A DNA stretch of 33,971 nucleotides from Bordetella parapertussis (GCA_945861305.1 CAMATW010000029.1:1-33971), one strand, 5' to 3'. Positions 6,531 through 16,691 are shown, numbered from the stretch's first letter. The notes: generated by a model not told the origin, from the sequence alone. Numbers and translations are program-made.

Positions 6531-7241
6531 TCAGTTCTTGCGTGAACCCACCACTTCAATTTCAACGCGACGGTTTTTGGCGCGACCTTCTTTGGTCTTG
6601 TTATCAGCTACGGGCTGCTTCTCGCCTTTGCCTTCAGTGTAAATGCGGGTTTTGTCAATGCCCTTGCTGACCAGATAGGCTTTGACTGCTTGTGAGCGAC
6701 GCAAAGACAATTTTTGGTTGTAAGTGTCAGAGCCTAAGGAGTCAGTATGACCTACAGCAATGATGACTTCAAGGTTGATGGCTTTGACTTTGCCGACCAA
6801 GTCGTCTAGCTTGGCTTTGCCTTCGGGTTTGATGACAGATTTGTCAAAGTCAAAGAAGGCATCCGCGGCGTAAGTAACTTTGGAAGAAACGGCGGCAGCG
6901 GCAGCGGCAGCGGCAGCGGCAGCGGCTGGCGCTGGTGCTGGCGCAGGTGCTGGTGCTGGCGCAGGTGCTGGGGCTGCTGCAGGAGCGGGTTCTGGATTCA
7001 CCTCGGGTGTGGGGTAAACGGGGTCAGGCTTGACCATGGCTTTGGGCTTTTCGGTGATAGCGCCATCGCAGCCTGGCAAAGCATTGGCTGGGGTCCAAAA
7101 ACCGGTACGCCAACATTCGCCAGGGGTATTTTTCCAAACTTCGCCAGCAGACGAAGACCAGTTACCGACGTCGTGAGCAGAAGTTGCTGCCGCAAAACCC
7201 ATCAGCGACAAAGCCAGTGCGAGAGATTTGATGTTTTTCAT
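6531..7241 (-). CDS. ompA: OmpA family protein with C-terminal peptidoglycan-binding domain
   Basis: A 236-residue envelope protein. It has a signal peptide (MKNIKSLALALSLMGFAAATSA, cleaved about before HDVG), a short Cys-containing N-terminal region (GECWRTGFWTPANALPGCDG) instead of an 8-strand barrel, a Pro/Ala then poly-Ala linker at about 85-120, and an OmpA-like domain to the end. The latter has FFDFDKSVIKPEGK, VGHTDSLGSDTYNQKLSLRR and the terminal NRRVEIEV, which bind diaminopimelate peptidoglycan. The ATG at 7241 follows AAAGGACCTCC, an excellent ribosome binding site. It is divergent from gyrA. This short form is common in Comamonadaceae; it tethers the outer membrane to the wall rather than forming a classical porin. 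Confidence 0.93.
   Translation of the reverse strand: MKNIKSLALALSLMGFAAATSAHDVGNWSSSAGEVWKNTPGECWRTGFWTPANALPGCDGAITEKPKAMVKPDPVYPTPEVNPEPAPAAAPAPAPAPAPAPAPAPAAAAAAAAAAAAVSSKVTYAADAFFDFDKSVIKPEGKAKLDDLVGKVKAINLEVIIAVGHTDSLGSDTYNQKLSLRRSQAVKAYLVSKGIDKTRIYTEGKGEKQPVADNKTKEGRAKNRRVEIEVVGSRKN
6894..6926. repeat. GGCAGC hexanucleotide tandem repeat in ompA
   Basis: Five tandem GGCAGC units plus a partial one encode the poly-Ala part of the OmpA linker. Whole-unit gain or loss would change the linker by two alanines without breaking the frame. Confidence 0.9.
6934..6969. repeat. Two tandem 18-bp repeats in ompA
   Basis: GGTGCTGGCGCAGGTGCT occurs twice head to tail (6934-6951 and 6952-6969) and encodes the Pro-Ala part of the OmpA linker. 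It preserves frame, so linker length may vary between strains. Confidence 0.9.
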
Positions 7242-7306
7242 GGAGGTCCTTTGTGTTATCACCTAATTTAGGCAACAATAGAATTTGAAAGGCTTGGGAT
7301 TACCCT

Positions 7307-7335
7307 TTGAAGAAGATTGTGCCACATATTCTAAT
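7307..7335 (+). promoter_or_regulatory. Predicted sigma-70 promoter of gyrA
   Basis: TTGAAG (7307-7312) and TCTAAT (7330-7335) are separated by 17 bp; they match the consensus at four and five of six positions. Transcription would start near 7342, giving a leader of about 59 nt before the gyrA ATG at 7401. It lies in the 159-bp region shared with the divergent ompA gene. Confidence 0.55.
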
Positions 7336-7400
7336 CCTTTAGATTACAGACGCTTAAGCCTAAAATCTGTTGTTTACCTTGTCCTGAATGGACTTTCTAC

Positions 7401-10106
7401 ATGACCCAGTTTGCCAAAGAAACACTTCCCACCAGCCTAGAAGAGGAAATGCGCCGAAGCTACCTTGATTACGCCATGAGCGTGATTGTGGGACGCGCCC
7501 TGCCCGACGCCCGGGACGGCTTGAAGCCAGTGCACCGCCGCGTGTTGTTCGCGATGCACGAGTTAAACAACGACTGGAACCGGCCATATAAGAAATCGGC
7601 GCGTATCGTGGGTGACGTGATTGGCAAATACCACCCGCACGGCGACAGCGCGGTCTATGACACCATTGTTCGCATGGCGCAAGACTTCTCGCTTCGCCAC
7701 ATGTTGGTGGATGGGCAAGGTAACTTTGGTTCAGTCGACGGCGACAACGCCGCCGCCATGCGATATACCGAGATCCGCTTGTCCAAAATCGCCCACGAAT
7801 TGCTCGACGATTTGGACAAAGAAACCGTTAATTTCGGCCCGAACTACGACGGCAGCGAAAAAGAACCGCTTGTCATGCCTGCCAAATTCCCCAATTTGCT
7901 GGTCAATGGCTCTGCCGGTATCGCGGTCGGCATGGCCACCAACATCCCACCGCACAACTTGAACGAGGTAGTCGACGCCTGTTTGCATCTGCTGCGACAC
8001 CCCGATGCCTCGATCGACGACTTGATGGACATCGTGCCTGCCCCTGACTTCCCCACTGCCGGCATCATCTATGGCATCAGCGGCGTGAAAGAAGGCTACC
8101 GCACGGGGCGCGGCCGGGTGGTCATGCGGGCCAAATGCCACTTCGAGGATATCGACAAAGGCCAGCGCCAAGCCATCATCGTGGATGAGTTGCCCTACCA
8201 AGTGAACAAAAAGACCTTGCAAGAGCGCATGGCCGAGTTGGTTCACGAAAAGAAGATCGAAGACATCAGCCATATCCAAGACGAGTCGGATAAATCCGGT
8301 ATGCGCTTGGTCATTGAATTGAAGCGTGGCGCGGTGCCCGAAGTGGTGCTGAACAACCTTTACAAGCAAACCCAGTTGCAAGACACCTTCGGCATGAACA
8401 TGGTGGCCCTGATCGATGGTCAGCCGCGTCTGTGCAACCTGAAAGACTTGCTGTCCGTTTTCTTGTCGCACCGCCGCGAGGTGGTGACACGACGGACCAT
8501 CTTCAATCTGCGCAAAGCCCGTGAGCGCGGCCATGTGCTCGAAGGATTGGCAGTCGCTTTGGCGAATATCGATGAATTCATCGCCATCATCCGTAACGCG
8601 CCCACGCCCCCTGTCGCCAAAACCGAGTTGATGAGCAAGCCTTGGGACAGCCAGTTGGTGCGCACCATGCTCACCCGCGCCAAGGCCGATGGCAGCGTCA
8701 TCAATGCCGATGACTACCGACCCGACGGCTTGGAAAAGCAATATGGCATGGGCAACGACGGCCTGTACCGCCTGAGCGACACACAAGCGCATGAAATTTT
8801 GCAAATGCGTTTGCAACGCTTGACCGGCTTGGAGCAAGACAAGATCGTCAACGAGTACAAAGAAGTCATGGGCGAGATTGACGACTTGCTCGACATCTTG
8901 GCACGTGCCGACCGCGTCTCCACCATCATCAGCGATGAGTTGTCTGCCATTCGCCAAGAATTCGGCCAAAGCAAATTGGGTGCACGGCGCAGCCACATTG
9001 AGCACAATGCCCAAGACTTGGCCACCGAAGACCTGATCACGCCGACCGACATGGTGGTCACGCTCAGCCACAGCGGCTACATCAAGAGCCAGCCGCTCTC
9101 AGAATACCGCGCCCAAAAACGCGGCGGTCGCGGCAAGCAAGCGACTGCCACCAAGGAAGACGACTGGATCGAGCAGCTCTTTATCGGCAACACCCACGAC
9201 TACATCCTGTGCTTCTCCAACCGCGGTCGTTTGTACTGGCTCAAAGTGTGGGAAGTGCCCGAGGGTTCACGCGGTTCACGTGGTCGCCCTATCGTCAATA
9301 TGTTCCCCTTGCAAGAGGGCGAAAAAATCAATGTCGTGCTACCCCTTACCGGTACCGCCCGCACCTTCCCTGCCGATCAATACGTGTTCATGGCGACCTC
9401 CATGGGTACGGTCAAAAAGACCTCGCTGGACGAGTTCAATAATCCCCGCAAGGGCGGCATCATTGCGGTCAATTTGGACGACAACGACTTCCTGATTGGC
9501 GCGGCTTTAACCGACGGCAAGCACGATGTCATGTTGTTCTCTGACGGCGGCAAAGCTGTGCGCTTTGACGAAAACGATGTGCGCCCCTTGGGACGCAGCG
9601 CGCGTGGTGTGCGCGGCATGATGATTGAAGATAGCCAAAGCGTAATTGCCATGCTGGTGGCAGGGCAAGATGTGCCCGCCCTGCCCGACGGCAGCTCCCC
9701 ACCCGATATGGCTCGCACCAGTGTTTTAACCGCGACAGAAAACGGCTATGGCAAACGCACACCGATCGATGAATACACCCGACACGGACGCGGCACTAAG
9801 GGCATGATCGCCATCCAACAATCTGAGCGCAACGGCAAAGTCGTGGCTGCCACCTTGGTGCATGGCGACGACGACATCATGCTCATTACCGACCGCGGCG
9901 TATTGGTACGTACACGTGTGAGCGAAATCCGTGAAATGGGTCGTGCAACCCAAGGTGTCACGCTCATCGGTTTGGACGAAGGCGCCAAGCTCTCGGGTAT
10001 GCAACGCATCGTTGAAAACGATGCCCAAGCTGGCGCGGACGAAGCCGCTGCCGACGAAGCAATAGATGACAGCGCCAGTGACGCGGCGCCTGACGACGCC
10101 GCATGA
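7401..10106 (+). CDS. gyrA: DNA gyrase subunit A
   Basis: A 901-residue type IIA topoisomerase subunit that cuts and rejoins DNA during negative supercoiling with GyrB. The catalytic tyrosine is Y122 in [10 protein letters not shown]. The quinolone-resistance region reads [14 protein letters not shown], with the wild-type Ser83 and Asp87 in E. coli numbering. The C-terminal pinwheel domain carries the GyrA box QKRGGRGK. The last 25 residues or so form an acidic Asp/Ala tail that may tune DNA wrapping. The start [20 protein letters not shown] is the standard N-terminus. Its stop overlaps pheA by 4 bp (ATGA), so gyrA and pheA are translationally coupled. No sign of damage. Confidence 0.98.
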   Translation: MTQFAKETLPTSLEEEMRRSYLDYAMSVIVGRALPDARDGLKPVHRRVLFAMHELNNDWNRPYKKSARIVGDVIGKYHPHGDSAVYDTIVRMAQDFSLRHMLVDGQGNFGSVDGDNAAAMRYTEIRLSKIAHELLDDLDKETVNFGPNYDGSEKEPLVMPAKFPNLLVNGSAGIAVGMATNIPPHNLNEVVDACLHLLRHPDASIDDLMDIVPAPDFPTAGIIYGISGVKEGYRTGRGRVVMRAKCHFEDIDKGQRQAIIVDELPYQVNKKTLQERMAELVHEKKIEDISHIQDESDKSGMRLVIELKRGAVPEVVLNNLYKQTQLQDTFGMNMVALIDGQPRLCNLKDLLSVFLSHRREVVTRRTIFNLRKARERGHVLEGLAVALANIDEFIAIIRNAPTPPVAKTELMSKPWDSQLVRTMLTRAKADGSVINADDYRPDGLEKQYGMGNDGLYRLSDTQAHEILQMRLQRLTGLEQDKIVNEYKEVMGEIDDLLDILARADRVSTIISDELSAIRQEFGQSKLGARRSHIEHNAQDLATEDLITPTDMVVTLSHSGYIKSQPLSEYRAQKRGGRGKQATATKEDDWIEQLFIGNTHDYILCFSNRGRLYWLKVWEVPEGSRGSRGRPIVNMFPLQEGEKINVVLPLTGTARTFPADQYVFMATSMGTVKKTSLDEFNNPRKGGIIAVNLDDNDFLIGAALTDGKHDVMLFSDGGKAVRFDENDVRPLGRSARGVRGMMIEDSQSVIAMLVAGQDVPALPDGSSPPDMARTSVLTATENGYGKRTPIDEYTRHGRGTKGMIAIQQSERNGKVVAATLVHGDDDIMLITDRGVLVRTRVSEIREMGRATQGVTLIGLDEGAKLSGMQRIVENDAQAGADEAAADEAIDDSASDAAPDDAA

Positions 10107-11203
10107 CACAAGACGCCCAACCTGCCCCCAGCTTGGCCGATTTGCGTGTGCAAATCGACCAACTTGATGCACAGTTGCTCACGCTTTTAAACCAGCGTGC
10201 AAATTTGGCTGAAGCAGTGGGCGACATCAAGCGCGCCGAGGGTTCGCCTTTTTTTCGCCCCGACCGCGTGGCGCAAGTGCTGGAAAAAATCCAAACCAAT
10301 AATCCTGGCCCGCTGAAAAATCAACATGTGGCCTCTATATGGCGCGAAATCATGTCGGCGTGTTTGGCCTTGGAAGCGCCGCAACGCGTGGCGGTGCTGG
10401 GGCCCGTGGGGACGTTTTGCGAACAAGCAGCAATCGAGTTTTTTGGCTCTGCCGCCGAGTTGATTTACTGCAACAATTTTGACGAAGTTTTCCACGCTAC
10501 CAGCGCGGGCACCGCGCAGTACGGCGTGGTCGGCGTGGAGAATTCCACCGAAGGCGCGGTGGCGCGTTCGCTGGATTTGTTCTTGCGCACCCCTGTTCAT
10601 GTGATTGGCGAGGTCAGCCTCTTGGTGCGCCACAACCTGCTGCGCCAATTGACGTCCCTCGAAGGCATCGAGGTGGTGTTGGCACACCCGCAGGCTTTAG
10701 GCCAATGCCAAGAATGGTTGAACAAACACCTGCCCCACGCAGAGCGACGGGCAGTGGCCAGCAACGCCGAAGGCGCCCGCTTGGCCGCCACCCACCCCGC
10801 GTGGGCTGGGTTGGCCAGCGAACGTGCCGCTGCTGAATTTGGCCTGCATGTGGTGGCCCATGCCATCCAAGACGAGGCCTACAACCGCACCCGTTTCGCC
10901 ATCATTTCCTTGCCGCAAACCTTGGCCACGCCCCCTGCTTCTGGCAAAGACTGCACCTCCTTGGTGGTGTCGGTACCCAATAAACCTGGCGCAGTTCACG
11001 ACCTGCTGATGCCCCTCAAAGCCAATGGCGTGTCCATGACCCGCTTTGAGTCGCGCCCCGCCAAATCGGGCCAGTGGGAATACTATTTCTACATCGACCT
11101 CGATGGCCACATCAGCCAGCCCCATGTGGCCCAAGCGCTCAAAGAGTTGCAAGGCCTGTGCGCCTTTTACAAAGTGATTGGCTCCTACCCGGTCAGCGCA
11201 TGA
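10103..11203 (+). CDS. pheA: Bifunctional chorismate mutase/prephenate dehydratase (P-protein)
   Basis: A 366-residue enzyme that converts chorismate to prephenate and then to phenylpyruvate for phenylalanine. Residues about 10-95 are an AroQ chorismate mutase ([20 protein letters not shown], then FFRPDR). About 96-275 are the dehydratase ([31 protein letters not shown], and the catalytic NRTRFAIIS). About 285-360 are an ACT domain ([19 protein letters not shown]) for feedback inhibition by phenylalanine. It overlaps gyrA and tyrA by 4 bp each. In many relatives serC lies between gyrA and pheA; here it does not. Confidence 0.97.
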   Translation: MTQDAQPAPSLADLRVQIDQLDAQLLTLLNQRANLAEAVGDIKRAEGSPFFRPDRVAQVLEKIQTNNPGPLKNQHVASIWREIMSACLALEAPQRVAVLGPVGTFCEQAAIEFFGSAAELIYCNNFDEVFHATSAGTAQYGVVGVENSTEGAVARSLDLFLRTPVHVIGEVSLLVRHNLLRQLTSLEGIEVVLAHPQALGQCQEWLNKHLPHAERRAVASNAEGARLAATHPAWAGLASERAAAEFGLHVVAHAIQDEAYNRTRFAIISLPQTLATPPASGKDCTSLVVSVPNKPGAVHDLLMPLKANGVSMTRFESRPAKSGQWEYYFYIDLDGHISQPHVAQALKELQGLCAFYKVIGSYPVSA

Positions 11204-12087
11204 AGTTCAAGCAACTCGGTTTGGTGGGCTGCGGCCTGATGGGCGCGTCGTTTGCGTTGGCCTTGCAAGACAAGGGTTTGGTGGAACGCGTGACGGGTTT
11301 CAGCCCCAGCGCCAGCACACGAGAAAAAGCCTTGCAACGTGGCGTCATCCACCAAGCCGCTTCAAGTGCAGTTGAAGCGGTTCAAGGTGCAGACTTGGTC
11401 TTGATCGCCGTGCCTGTCAGCCACACCGCCGCCTGTTTGAGCGAGATTGCTCCTCATCTGCAAAAGAACTGTTTGCTGATGGATGTGGGTTCCACCAAGT
11501 GCGATGTGGTGGCCGCTGCCCGCGCCGCTTTGGGCGACAAACTGCCCTGTTTTTTGCCCGCCCATCCGATTGCGGGCAAAGCACAAGCAGGGGTAGACCA
11601 TGCTGAAGCGACTCTCTACCAAGACCGAACCCTCATCCTGACGCCCTTGGCCCACAACACCCCAGGGCAAATCCAACAGGCCACCGCACTTTGGCAAGCT
11701 ATCGGCAGCCGTGTCCACCAAATGACCCCAGACGCTCACGACCAAACTTTTGCGGCGGTGAGCCATGTGCCGCATTTACTGGCCTTTGCCCAAGTGAATG
11801 GTTTGTTACAGCAAGCCGAAGGCGAGGCGTTCTTGAAACTGGCCGGTCCTGGGTTTCGTGATTTTTCGCGCATTGCCGCTGGCGACCCGAAAATTTGGCG
11901 CGACATCTTTTTGGCCAATGCAGACCAGGTTTTGGCCCAGCTTGCACACTTTCAAACAGCCCTCAAAGAGCTTGAAAAATCCATTGAAAACAATGACTTG
12001 CAAGCCTTGCACCGCCTGATCGATAGCGCCAGCCAAGCCCGCTCGAACTGGCGCCTTTCGTCGGGCGATGACCGCGAAGAAGATTGA
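11200..12087 (+). CDS. tyrA: Prephenate dehydrogenase
   Basis: A 295-residue NAD(P)-dependent enzyme that oxidises prephenate (or arogenate) towards tyrosine. It opens with the Rossmann motif LGLVGCGLMGASFALAL, then has LVLIAVPVS, DVGSTKCDV and the active-site segment PCFLPAHPIAGKAQAG, followed by SHVPHLLAFAQ. The ATG at 11200 overlaps the pheA stop (ATGA) and gives the normal N-terminus [10 protein letters not shown]. There is no chorismate mutase or ACT domain, so mutase activity must come from PheA. The C-terminal helical region ends at SGDDREED. Together with pheA and aroA it forms an aromatic amino acid block. Confidence 0.95.
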   Translation: MKFKQLGLVGCGLMGASFALALQDKGLVERVTGFSPSASTREKALQRGVIHQAASSAVEAVQGADLVLIAVPVSHTAACLSEIAPHLQKNCLLMDVGSTKCDVVAAARAALGDKLPCFLPAHPIAGKAQAGVDHAEATLYQDRTLILTPLAHNTPGQIQQATALWQAIGSRVHQMTPDAHDQTFAAVSHVPHLLAFAQVNGLLQQAEGEAFLKLAGPGFRDFSRIAAGDPKIWRDIFLANADQVLAQLAHFQTALKELEKSIENNDLQALHRLIDSASQARSNWRLSSGDDREED

Positions 12088-12108
12088 CGCAAAATTTTGA
12101 CCTTAAAT

Positions 12109-12140
12109 TTGTATTGCAATCTTGTATTACAAAATACAAT
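12109..12140 (+). promoter_or_regulatory. Operator and -10 region of the toxin-antitoxin operon
   Basis: A near-perfect palindrome, TTGTATT (12122-12128) and AATACAA (12133-12139) around ACAA, follows a direct half-copy TTGTATTGCAA (12109-12119). A TACAAT -10-like hexamer (12135-12140) lies in the palindrome, so repressor binding would block RNA polymerase. This arrangement is what ribbon-helix-helix antitoxins typically recognise. The repeats are seen; the binding role is inferred. Confidence 0.65.
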
Positions 12141-12174
12141 GCAGTTCATATCTTGGTTCATCCATGGAGGTACT

Positions 12175-12408
12175 TTGACGCAAGCATCCACATTTTCATT
12201 TCGGGCTGACGAGGTTTTTTCTGAGCAAACCCGTGCCATGGCAAATGCGCTGGGGCTGAAAAGCTCTGACTACATCCGGCAAGCCGTATCAGAGAAAAAT
12301 GCCCAATTGATGGCGCAGCACATTGCCGCCTTGTCCAAAGAGTTGGCTACAGAACACCTGCAGGTCAACGAGTCTCTGGAAGACACACTGTCAGATGGCA
12401 TCGAGTAA
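12175..12408 (+). CDS. Ribbon-helix-helix antitoxin
   Basis: A 77-residue protein with a ribbon-helix-helix DNA-binding fold over residues 5-45: strand STFSFRAD, helix VFSEQTRAMANALGL, helix SSDYIRQAVSEKN. The remaining acidic tail ([18 protein letters not shown]) is the probable toxin-binding part. The start is a TTG at 12175, chosen because GGAGG sits at the right distance (12167-12170) and because upstream starts would run through the operator. It overlaps the toxin gene by 14 bp, usual for such pairs. It should neutralise the PemK/MazF-type toxin and repress its own operon. Fold is fairly certain; its exact antitoxin family is not. Confidence 0.82.
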   Translation: MTQASTFSFRADEVFSEQTRAMANALGLKSSDYIRQAVSEKNAQLMAQHIAALSKELATEHLQVNESLEDTLSDGIE

Positions 12409-12763
12409 GTTTCAACGCGGTCAAGTGTGGGAAGTCGATCTCGAGCCGCAGTCCCACAAAGAAGAGCCTGGCAAAGGCAAGCGGCCCGCTTTGGTCATCC
12501 AGACTGATTTGCTCAATGCCAGTGGCCACCCGACCACCATTGTGGTGGTGGGCACCAGTCAAGTGCGACGCGACAAAGACTATTTCCCTCTGCGCATCGC
12601 ATTGCCCAAGCAAACCGGTCTCCCTCTTGAAACAGATTTGCTGATTGACCAAGTACGCGCCATTTCCAACCGCCGCTTCTTGGGCGATCAGCCTCTGAGC
12701 ACTTTAAACACAGCCCAACTTAAACGTGTAGAAGACGCGCTCAAGTTGCTGATTGGCAGATAA
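12395..12763 (+). CDS. PemK/MazF-type endoribonuclease toxin
   Basis: A 122-residue protein of the PemK/MazF family. It begins with the beta-barrel [13 protein letters not shown], then the conserved [16 protein letters not shown] (R30, the likely catalytic Arg), [11 protein letters not shown] (T54/S55) and the later [14 protein letters not shown]. Family members cleave mRNA at specific short sequences and stop growth. The length is typical and no key position is missing, so it looks intact. The ATG at 12395 lies within the antitoxin gene and was chosen over an upstream frame-open start that would add unrelated residues. The pair sits between tyrA and aroA, interrupting an aromatic biosynthesis block. 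Confidence 0.88.
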   Translation: MASSKFQRGQVWEVDLEPQSHKEEPGKGKRPALVIQTDLLNASGHPTTIVVVGTSQVRRDKDYFPLRIALPKQTGLPLETDLLIDQVRAISNRRFLGDQPLSTLNTAQLKRVEDALKLLIGR

Positions 12764-12770
12764 GGATTTC

Positions 12771-14759
12771 ATGTTCGCCACCGCTTTCCTAGACATCCCT
12801 GCCCTGCAAAGCGCCCAAGGCACGGTCACCCTGCCCGGCTCGAAAAGCATTTCCAACCGCGTGCTGTTGCTCGCCGCCCTGTGCCAAGGCACGACCACCT
12901 TGCATGACCTCCTGGACTCGGACGACACCCGCGTCATGCTCAATGCTTTGCGGGCCATGGGCTGCGCGGTACAGGTGGACGGCAGCACGGTGCGGATCAA
13001 TGGTTTGGGCGGTCAAACGCCTGCGGCCGAATTGGATTTGTTCATGGGCAACGCCGGCACCGCCATGCGCCCGCTCACCGCCGCCTTGGCGCTGATGGGT
13101 ACACAGGCACGTTTGCACGGCGTGGCGCGCATGCACGAGCGTCCGATTGGCGACTTGGTCGATGCGCTGCGCCAACTCGGTTGTGACATCGCGCACCAAG
13201 GGCTAGACGGCTACCCGCCGCTGCACCTGAAAGGCCACAGCGGTTTGAAACTGGACGCGCCCATCCAAGTGCGCGGTGATGTGTCCAGCCAGTTCCTCAC
13301 CGCTTTGCTATTGGCGCTGCCGCTGGTGGCCAAAACAAATGTGGTCATCGAGGTGGTGGGCGAACTGATCAGCAAACCCTACATCGACATCACTTTGAAC
13401 TTGCTGCAACGCTTTGGCGTCACTGTGCAGCGCGAAGGCTGGCATCGTTTCACCGTTCCCTCGGGCAGCCGCTACACCTCGCCGGGTGTTTTGCATGTAG
13501 AAGCGGATGCCTCATCGGCCAGCTATTTCATCGCTTTGGGCGCCATCGCCTCCAAAGACGGGGTGCGCATCCAAGGCGTGGGCGCAGACTCCATCCAAGG
13601 CGACATCCGTTTCATGGACGCAGCAAAGCAAATGGGCGCGCTGGTGGAAAGCGGCCCCAACTGGGTGCAAACCCGCCGTGGTGCTTGGCCCCTCAAAGCC
13701 ATCGATTTGGATTGCAACCAAATCCCCGACGCTGCCATGACCTTGGCCGTCATGGCGCTGTATGCCGACGGCCCCAGCACCTTGCGCAACATCGCCAGCT
13801 GGCGGGTGAAAGAAACCGACCGCATTGCCGCCATGGCCACAGAAGCCCGAAAACTCGGCGCCCAGGTGGAAGAAGGCCCTGACTGGATTCGCATCCACCC
13901 CATTCAACACTGGCAGGCCGCCAGCATCCACACCTACGACGACCACCGTGTTGCCATGTGCTTTTCGCTGGCCGCTTTCAACCCCGAAGGCTTGCCGGTT
14001 CGCATTGAAGACCCCAAATGCGTGGCCAAAACCTTCCCCGATTACTTCGAGGCCTTGTTTACTTTGTCCCACGCCGCCAAAGTGCCGGTCATTTGCATCG
14101 ACGGCCCGACCGCCTCGGGCAAAGGCACCTTGGCAGCGCTAGTGGCCAAGCGTTTGGGTTACCACTATCTGGACAGCGGCGCGCTCTACCGCGTGACCGC
14201 CTTCGCCGCCTTGCAAGCCGGCTTGGCTTTGGACAATGCGCACGAACCGGCCATTGCCGATTTAGCCCGCCACCTCCCCGTGAGCTTTGAAGGTGAGCAG
14301 GTGCTTCTGTCGGGCGTTAATGTTTCCGAGGCAATTCGCACTGAAGAGGCGGGCATGAACGCCTCCAAAGTATCGGTTTTGCCCGCTGTGCGTCAGGCTT
14401 TGGTGGACTTGCAACACCGTTTCGCCCGCCTGCCCGGCCTGTTGGCCGATGGGCGCGACATGGGCACCGTCATCTTTCCAGACGCCTCTTTGAAGGTGTT
14501 TTTGACCGCCAGCGCAGAAAAAAGAGCAGAACGGCGGCACAAGCAACTGATTTCAAAGGGTTTTTCTACTACAATCACTGCTCTTCTAGCAGACTTGGAA
14601 GCGCGCGACGCCCGTGACACACAACGCAGCGTTGCACCTTTGAAGCCCGCGCAAGATGCCTTGCAACTGGACAACTCCTTGCTCACCATCGACGAATCGG
14701 TGGCGCAAGTGTTGGACTGGTGGCAAAGCAAACAGGTGTTTGGCTCCGGCCGCACCTGA
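12771..14759 (+). CDS. aroA-cmk: Fused 3-phosphoshikimate 1-carboxyvinyltransferase / cytidylate kinase
   Basis: A 662-residue fusion of two enzymes. Residues 1 to about 435 are EPSP synthase ([75 protein letters not shown]), the sixth step of the shikimate pathway. From about residue 438 to the end is cytidylate kinase ([18 protein letters not shown]-loop, [36 protein letters not shown]), which makes CDP/dCDP. No stop or start separates them. The ATG at 12771 follows AAGGA, 7 bp after the toxin stop. Separate aroA and cmk genes are the usual state; this fusion is known in Comamonadaceae relatives. It precedes rpsA, matching the common cmk-rpsA order. Confidence 0.96.
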   Translation: MFATAFLDIPALQSAQGTVTLPGSKSISNRVLLLAALCQGTTTLHDLLDSDDTRVMLNALRAMGCAVQVDGSTVRINGLGGQTPAAELDLFMGNAGTAMRPLTAALALMGTQARLHGVARMHERPIGDLVDALRQLGCDIAHQGLDGYPPLHLKGHSGLKLDAPIQVRGDVSSQFLTALLLALPLVAKTNVVIEVVGELISKPYIDITLNLLQRFGVTVQREGWHRFTVPSGSRYTSPGVLHVEADASSASYFIALGAIASKDGVRIQGVGADSIQGDIRFMDAAKQMGALVESGPNWVQTRRGAWPLKAIDLDCNQIPDAAMTLAVMALYADGPSTLRNIASWRVKETDRIAAMATEARKLGAQVEEGPDWIRIHPIQHWQAASIHTYDDHRVAMCFSLAAFNPEGLPVRIEDPKCVAKTFPDYFEALFTLSHAAKVPVICIDGPTASGKGTLAALVAKRLGYHYLDSGALYRVTAFAALQAGLALDNAHEPAIADLARHLPVSFEGEQVLLSGVNVSEAIRTEEAGMNASKVSVLPAVRQALVDLQHRFARLPGLLADGRDMGTVIFPDASLKVFLTASAEKRAERRHKQLISKGFSTTITALLADLEARDARDTQRSVAPLKPAQDALQLDNSLLTIDESVAQVLDWWQSKQVFGSGRT

Positions 14760-14909
14760 ATTGGTTCCTCGGCATCCCTTCCGCGCTGCTTGGCGCTTGG
14801 TGCTGAGGTTGTTTCACCCAACTGCGGCGTAGCCGCGACAACAGTCGATCAAGTTTTTATCTGCCCCTCGCTTGGGTAGGCCGCTTGGCCGACGAAATTA
14901 GGAAATTGA

Positions 14910-16589
14910 ATGTCCGAATCTTTTGCAGACCTTTTTGAAGAATCCCTGAAACGCTCAGAGATGCGCACCGGTGAGGTCATCACCGCTGAAGTTATCCGCG
15001 TCGAGCACAACCACGTGGTGGTCAATGCGGGGCTGAAATCTGAGGCCTATGTGCCTATCGAAGAATTTAAAAATGACTTGGGCGAAATCGAAGTCCAAGC
15101 CGGCGACTTTGTGTCAGTGGCCATCAGCTCCGTCGAAAACGGCTACGGCGACACCATCCTCAGCCGCGACACCGCCAAGCGTTTGGCCTCTTGGATGAGC
15201 TTGGAAAAAGCCCTCGACTCCGGCGAATTTGTCACCGGCACCACCAGCGGCAAAGTCAAAGGCGGCCTGACTGTTCTGGTCAATGGCATCCGCGCCTTCT
15301 TACCCGGCTCGCTCATCGATACCCGTCCTATCAAAGACTTGTCTCCTTTCGAGAACAAGACCATGGAATTCAAGGTCATCAAGCTCGACCGCAAGCGCAA
15401 CAACGTGGTGTTGTCACGCCGCGCAGTCATCGAAGCATCTATGGGCGAAGAACGCGCCAAGATGATGGAAAACCTGAAAGAAGGTTCCATCGTTCACGGC
15501 GTGGTGAAAAACATCACCGAGTACGGCGCGTTTGTAGACTTGGGTGGCATCGACGGTTTGCTGCACATCACCGACATGGCTTGGCGTCGCGTGCGTCACC
15601 CCTCCGAGGTGGTGGTTGCTGGCCAAGAAATCACTGCCAAGATCCTTAAGTTCGACACCGACAAAAACCGTGTCTCTTTAGGTTTGAAGCAAATGGGCGA
15701 CGACCCTTGGATGGGCGTGAACCGCCGCTATCCCCAAGGCACTCGGATGCATGGCAAGGTCACCAACATCGCCGATTACGGCGCGTTTGTGGAACTCGAA
15801 CCTGGCATCGAAGGCCTGGTGCACGTGTCTGAAATGGACTGGACCAACAAAAACGTGGCTCCTTCCAAAATCGTTGCCTTGGGTGATGAAGTCGAAGTCA
15901 TGGTCCTCGAGATCGACGAAGACAAGCGCCGCATCTCTTTGGGCATGAAGCAATGCAAAGCCAATCCTTGGCAAGAGTTCGCAGGTGCCACCAAGCGTGG
16001 CGACCGCGTCAAAGGCCCCATCAAATCCATCACCGACTTTGGCGTCTTTGTCGGCTTGGCTGCCGGTATCGACGGCTTGGTGCATTTGTCCGACCTGTCT
16101 TGGAACGAAACCGGCGAAGCCGCTGTGCGCAACTTCAAGAAGGGCCAAGAAGTTGAAGCCTTGGTGTTGGCTGTGGATGTGGAACGCGAGCGCATCTCCT
16201 TGGGCATCAAGCAACTCGACTCCGACCCCTTCACCAACTTCGTGTCAGTCAATGACAAAGGCCAAATCGTCACTGGCACGGTCAAAACCGTTGACGCCAA
16301 AGGCGCTGAAATCGACCTCGGCGAAGAGATCATCGGCTATTTGCGCGTGTCTGAAATCTCCCGCGACCGCGTGGAAGATGCCAGCCTTGTGCTCAAAGTC
16401 GGCGACGAAGTCACCGCTGTGGTGGTCAATGTGGACCGCAAGACCCGCAATATTCAGTTGTCGATCAAAGCGAAAGACCAAGCTGACCAAGCTGACGCCA
16501 TGCAATCCCTGAGCCAAAACTCAGGCAACGCCGGCACCACCAGCTTGGGCGCATTGCTGCGCGCCAAGCTTGATACTGGCGAGAAGTAA
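14910..16589 (+). CDS. rpsA: 30S ribosomal protein S1
   Basis: A 559-residue protein with six S1 (OB-fold) RNA-binding domains, the form found in proteobacteria. The N-terminus [20 protein letters not shown] is the ribosome-binding part. Successive S1 repeats are visible as [59 protein letters not shown] and [20 protein letters not shown]1 unwinds mRNA leaders on the 30S subunit. The ATG at 14910 follows AGGAA at close spacing. The 150-bp leader from 14760 holds a small GGCC-GCTT-GGCC hairpin just before the start; S1 genes are often autoregulated, but I see no sequence proof here. Confidence 0.98.
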   Translation: MSESFADLFEESLKRSEMRTGEVITAEVIRVEHNHVVVNAGLKSEAYVPIEEFKNDLGEIEVQAGDFVSVAISSVENGYGDTILSRDTAKRLASWMSLEKALDSGEFVTGTTSGKVKGGLTVLVNGIRAFLPGSLIDTRPIKDLSPFENKTMEFKVIKLDRKRNNVVLSRRAVIEASMGEERAKMMENLKEGSIVHGVVKNITEYGAFVDLGGIDGLLHITDMAWRRVRHPSEVVVAGQEITAKILKFDTDKNRVSLGLKQMGDDPWMGVNRRYPQGTRMHGKVTNIADYGAFVELEPGIEGLVHVSEMDWTNKNVAPSKIVALGDEVEVMVLEIDEDKRRISLGMKQCKANPWQEFAGATKRGDRVKGPIKSITDFGVFVGLAAGIDGLVHLSDLSWNETGEAAVRNFKKGQEVEALVLAVDVERERISLGIKQLDSDPFTNFVSVNDKGQIVTGTVKTVDAKGAEIDLGEEIIGYLRVSEISRDRVEDASLVLKVGDEVTAVVVNVDRKTRNIQLSIKAKDQADQADAMQSLSQNSGNAGTTSLGALLRAKLDTGEK

Positions 16590-16591
16590 GC

Positions 16592-16621
16592 CACACGGTT
16601 GGCCCTTTGGGGCCCTGTGTG
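16592..16621 (+). promoter_or_regulatory. Hairpin between rpsA and ihfB
   Basis: An interrupted stem: CACAC (16592-16596) with GTGTG (16617-16621), and GGCCC (16601-16605) with GGGCC (16610-16614) around a TTTG loop. No U-tract follows, so it is not a standard terminator. It may protect the rpsA mRNA end or mark a processing or partial termination point. Confidence 0.45.
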
Positions 16622-16691
16622 ACTCCCGTGCCACTTGCCCGTATTTACATCTGGCAGGTGGTCATTTCAAGGTTCATACAAAGCAGTAACT

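Noticed and set aside
7731..9071. A 446-codon open frame antisense to gyrA
   Set aside because: It lies wholly inside gyrA in the opposite strand, its composition (many His, Gln, Val, Asp) is what reversed GC-biased codons give, and it has no family resemblance. Similar shadow frames lie opposite rpsA, pheA, tyrA and aroA.
14760..14909. rpsA leader as a riboswitch or S1 autoregulatory element
   Set aside because: Only a 4-bp GGCC hairpin is clear by eye; no known leader consensus could be matched.
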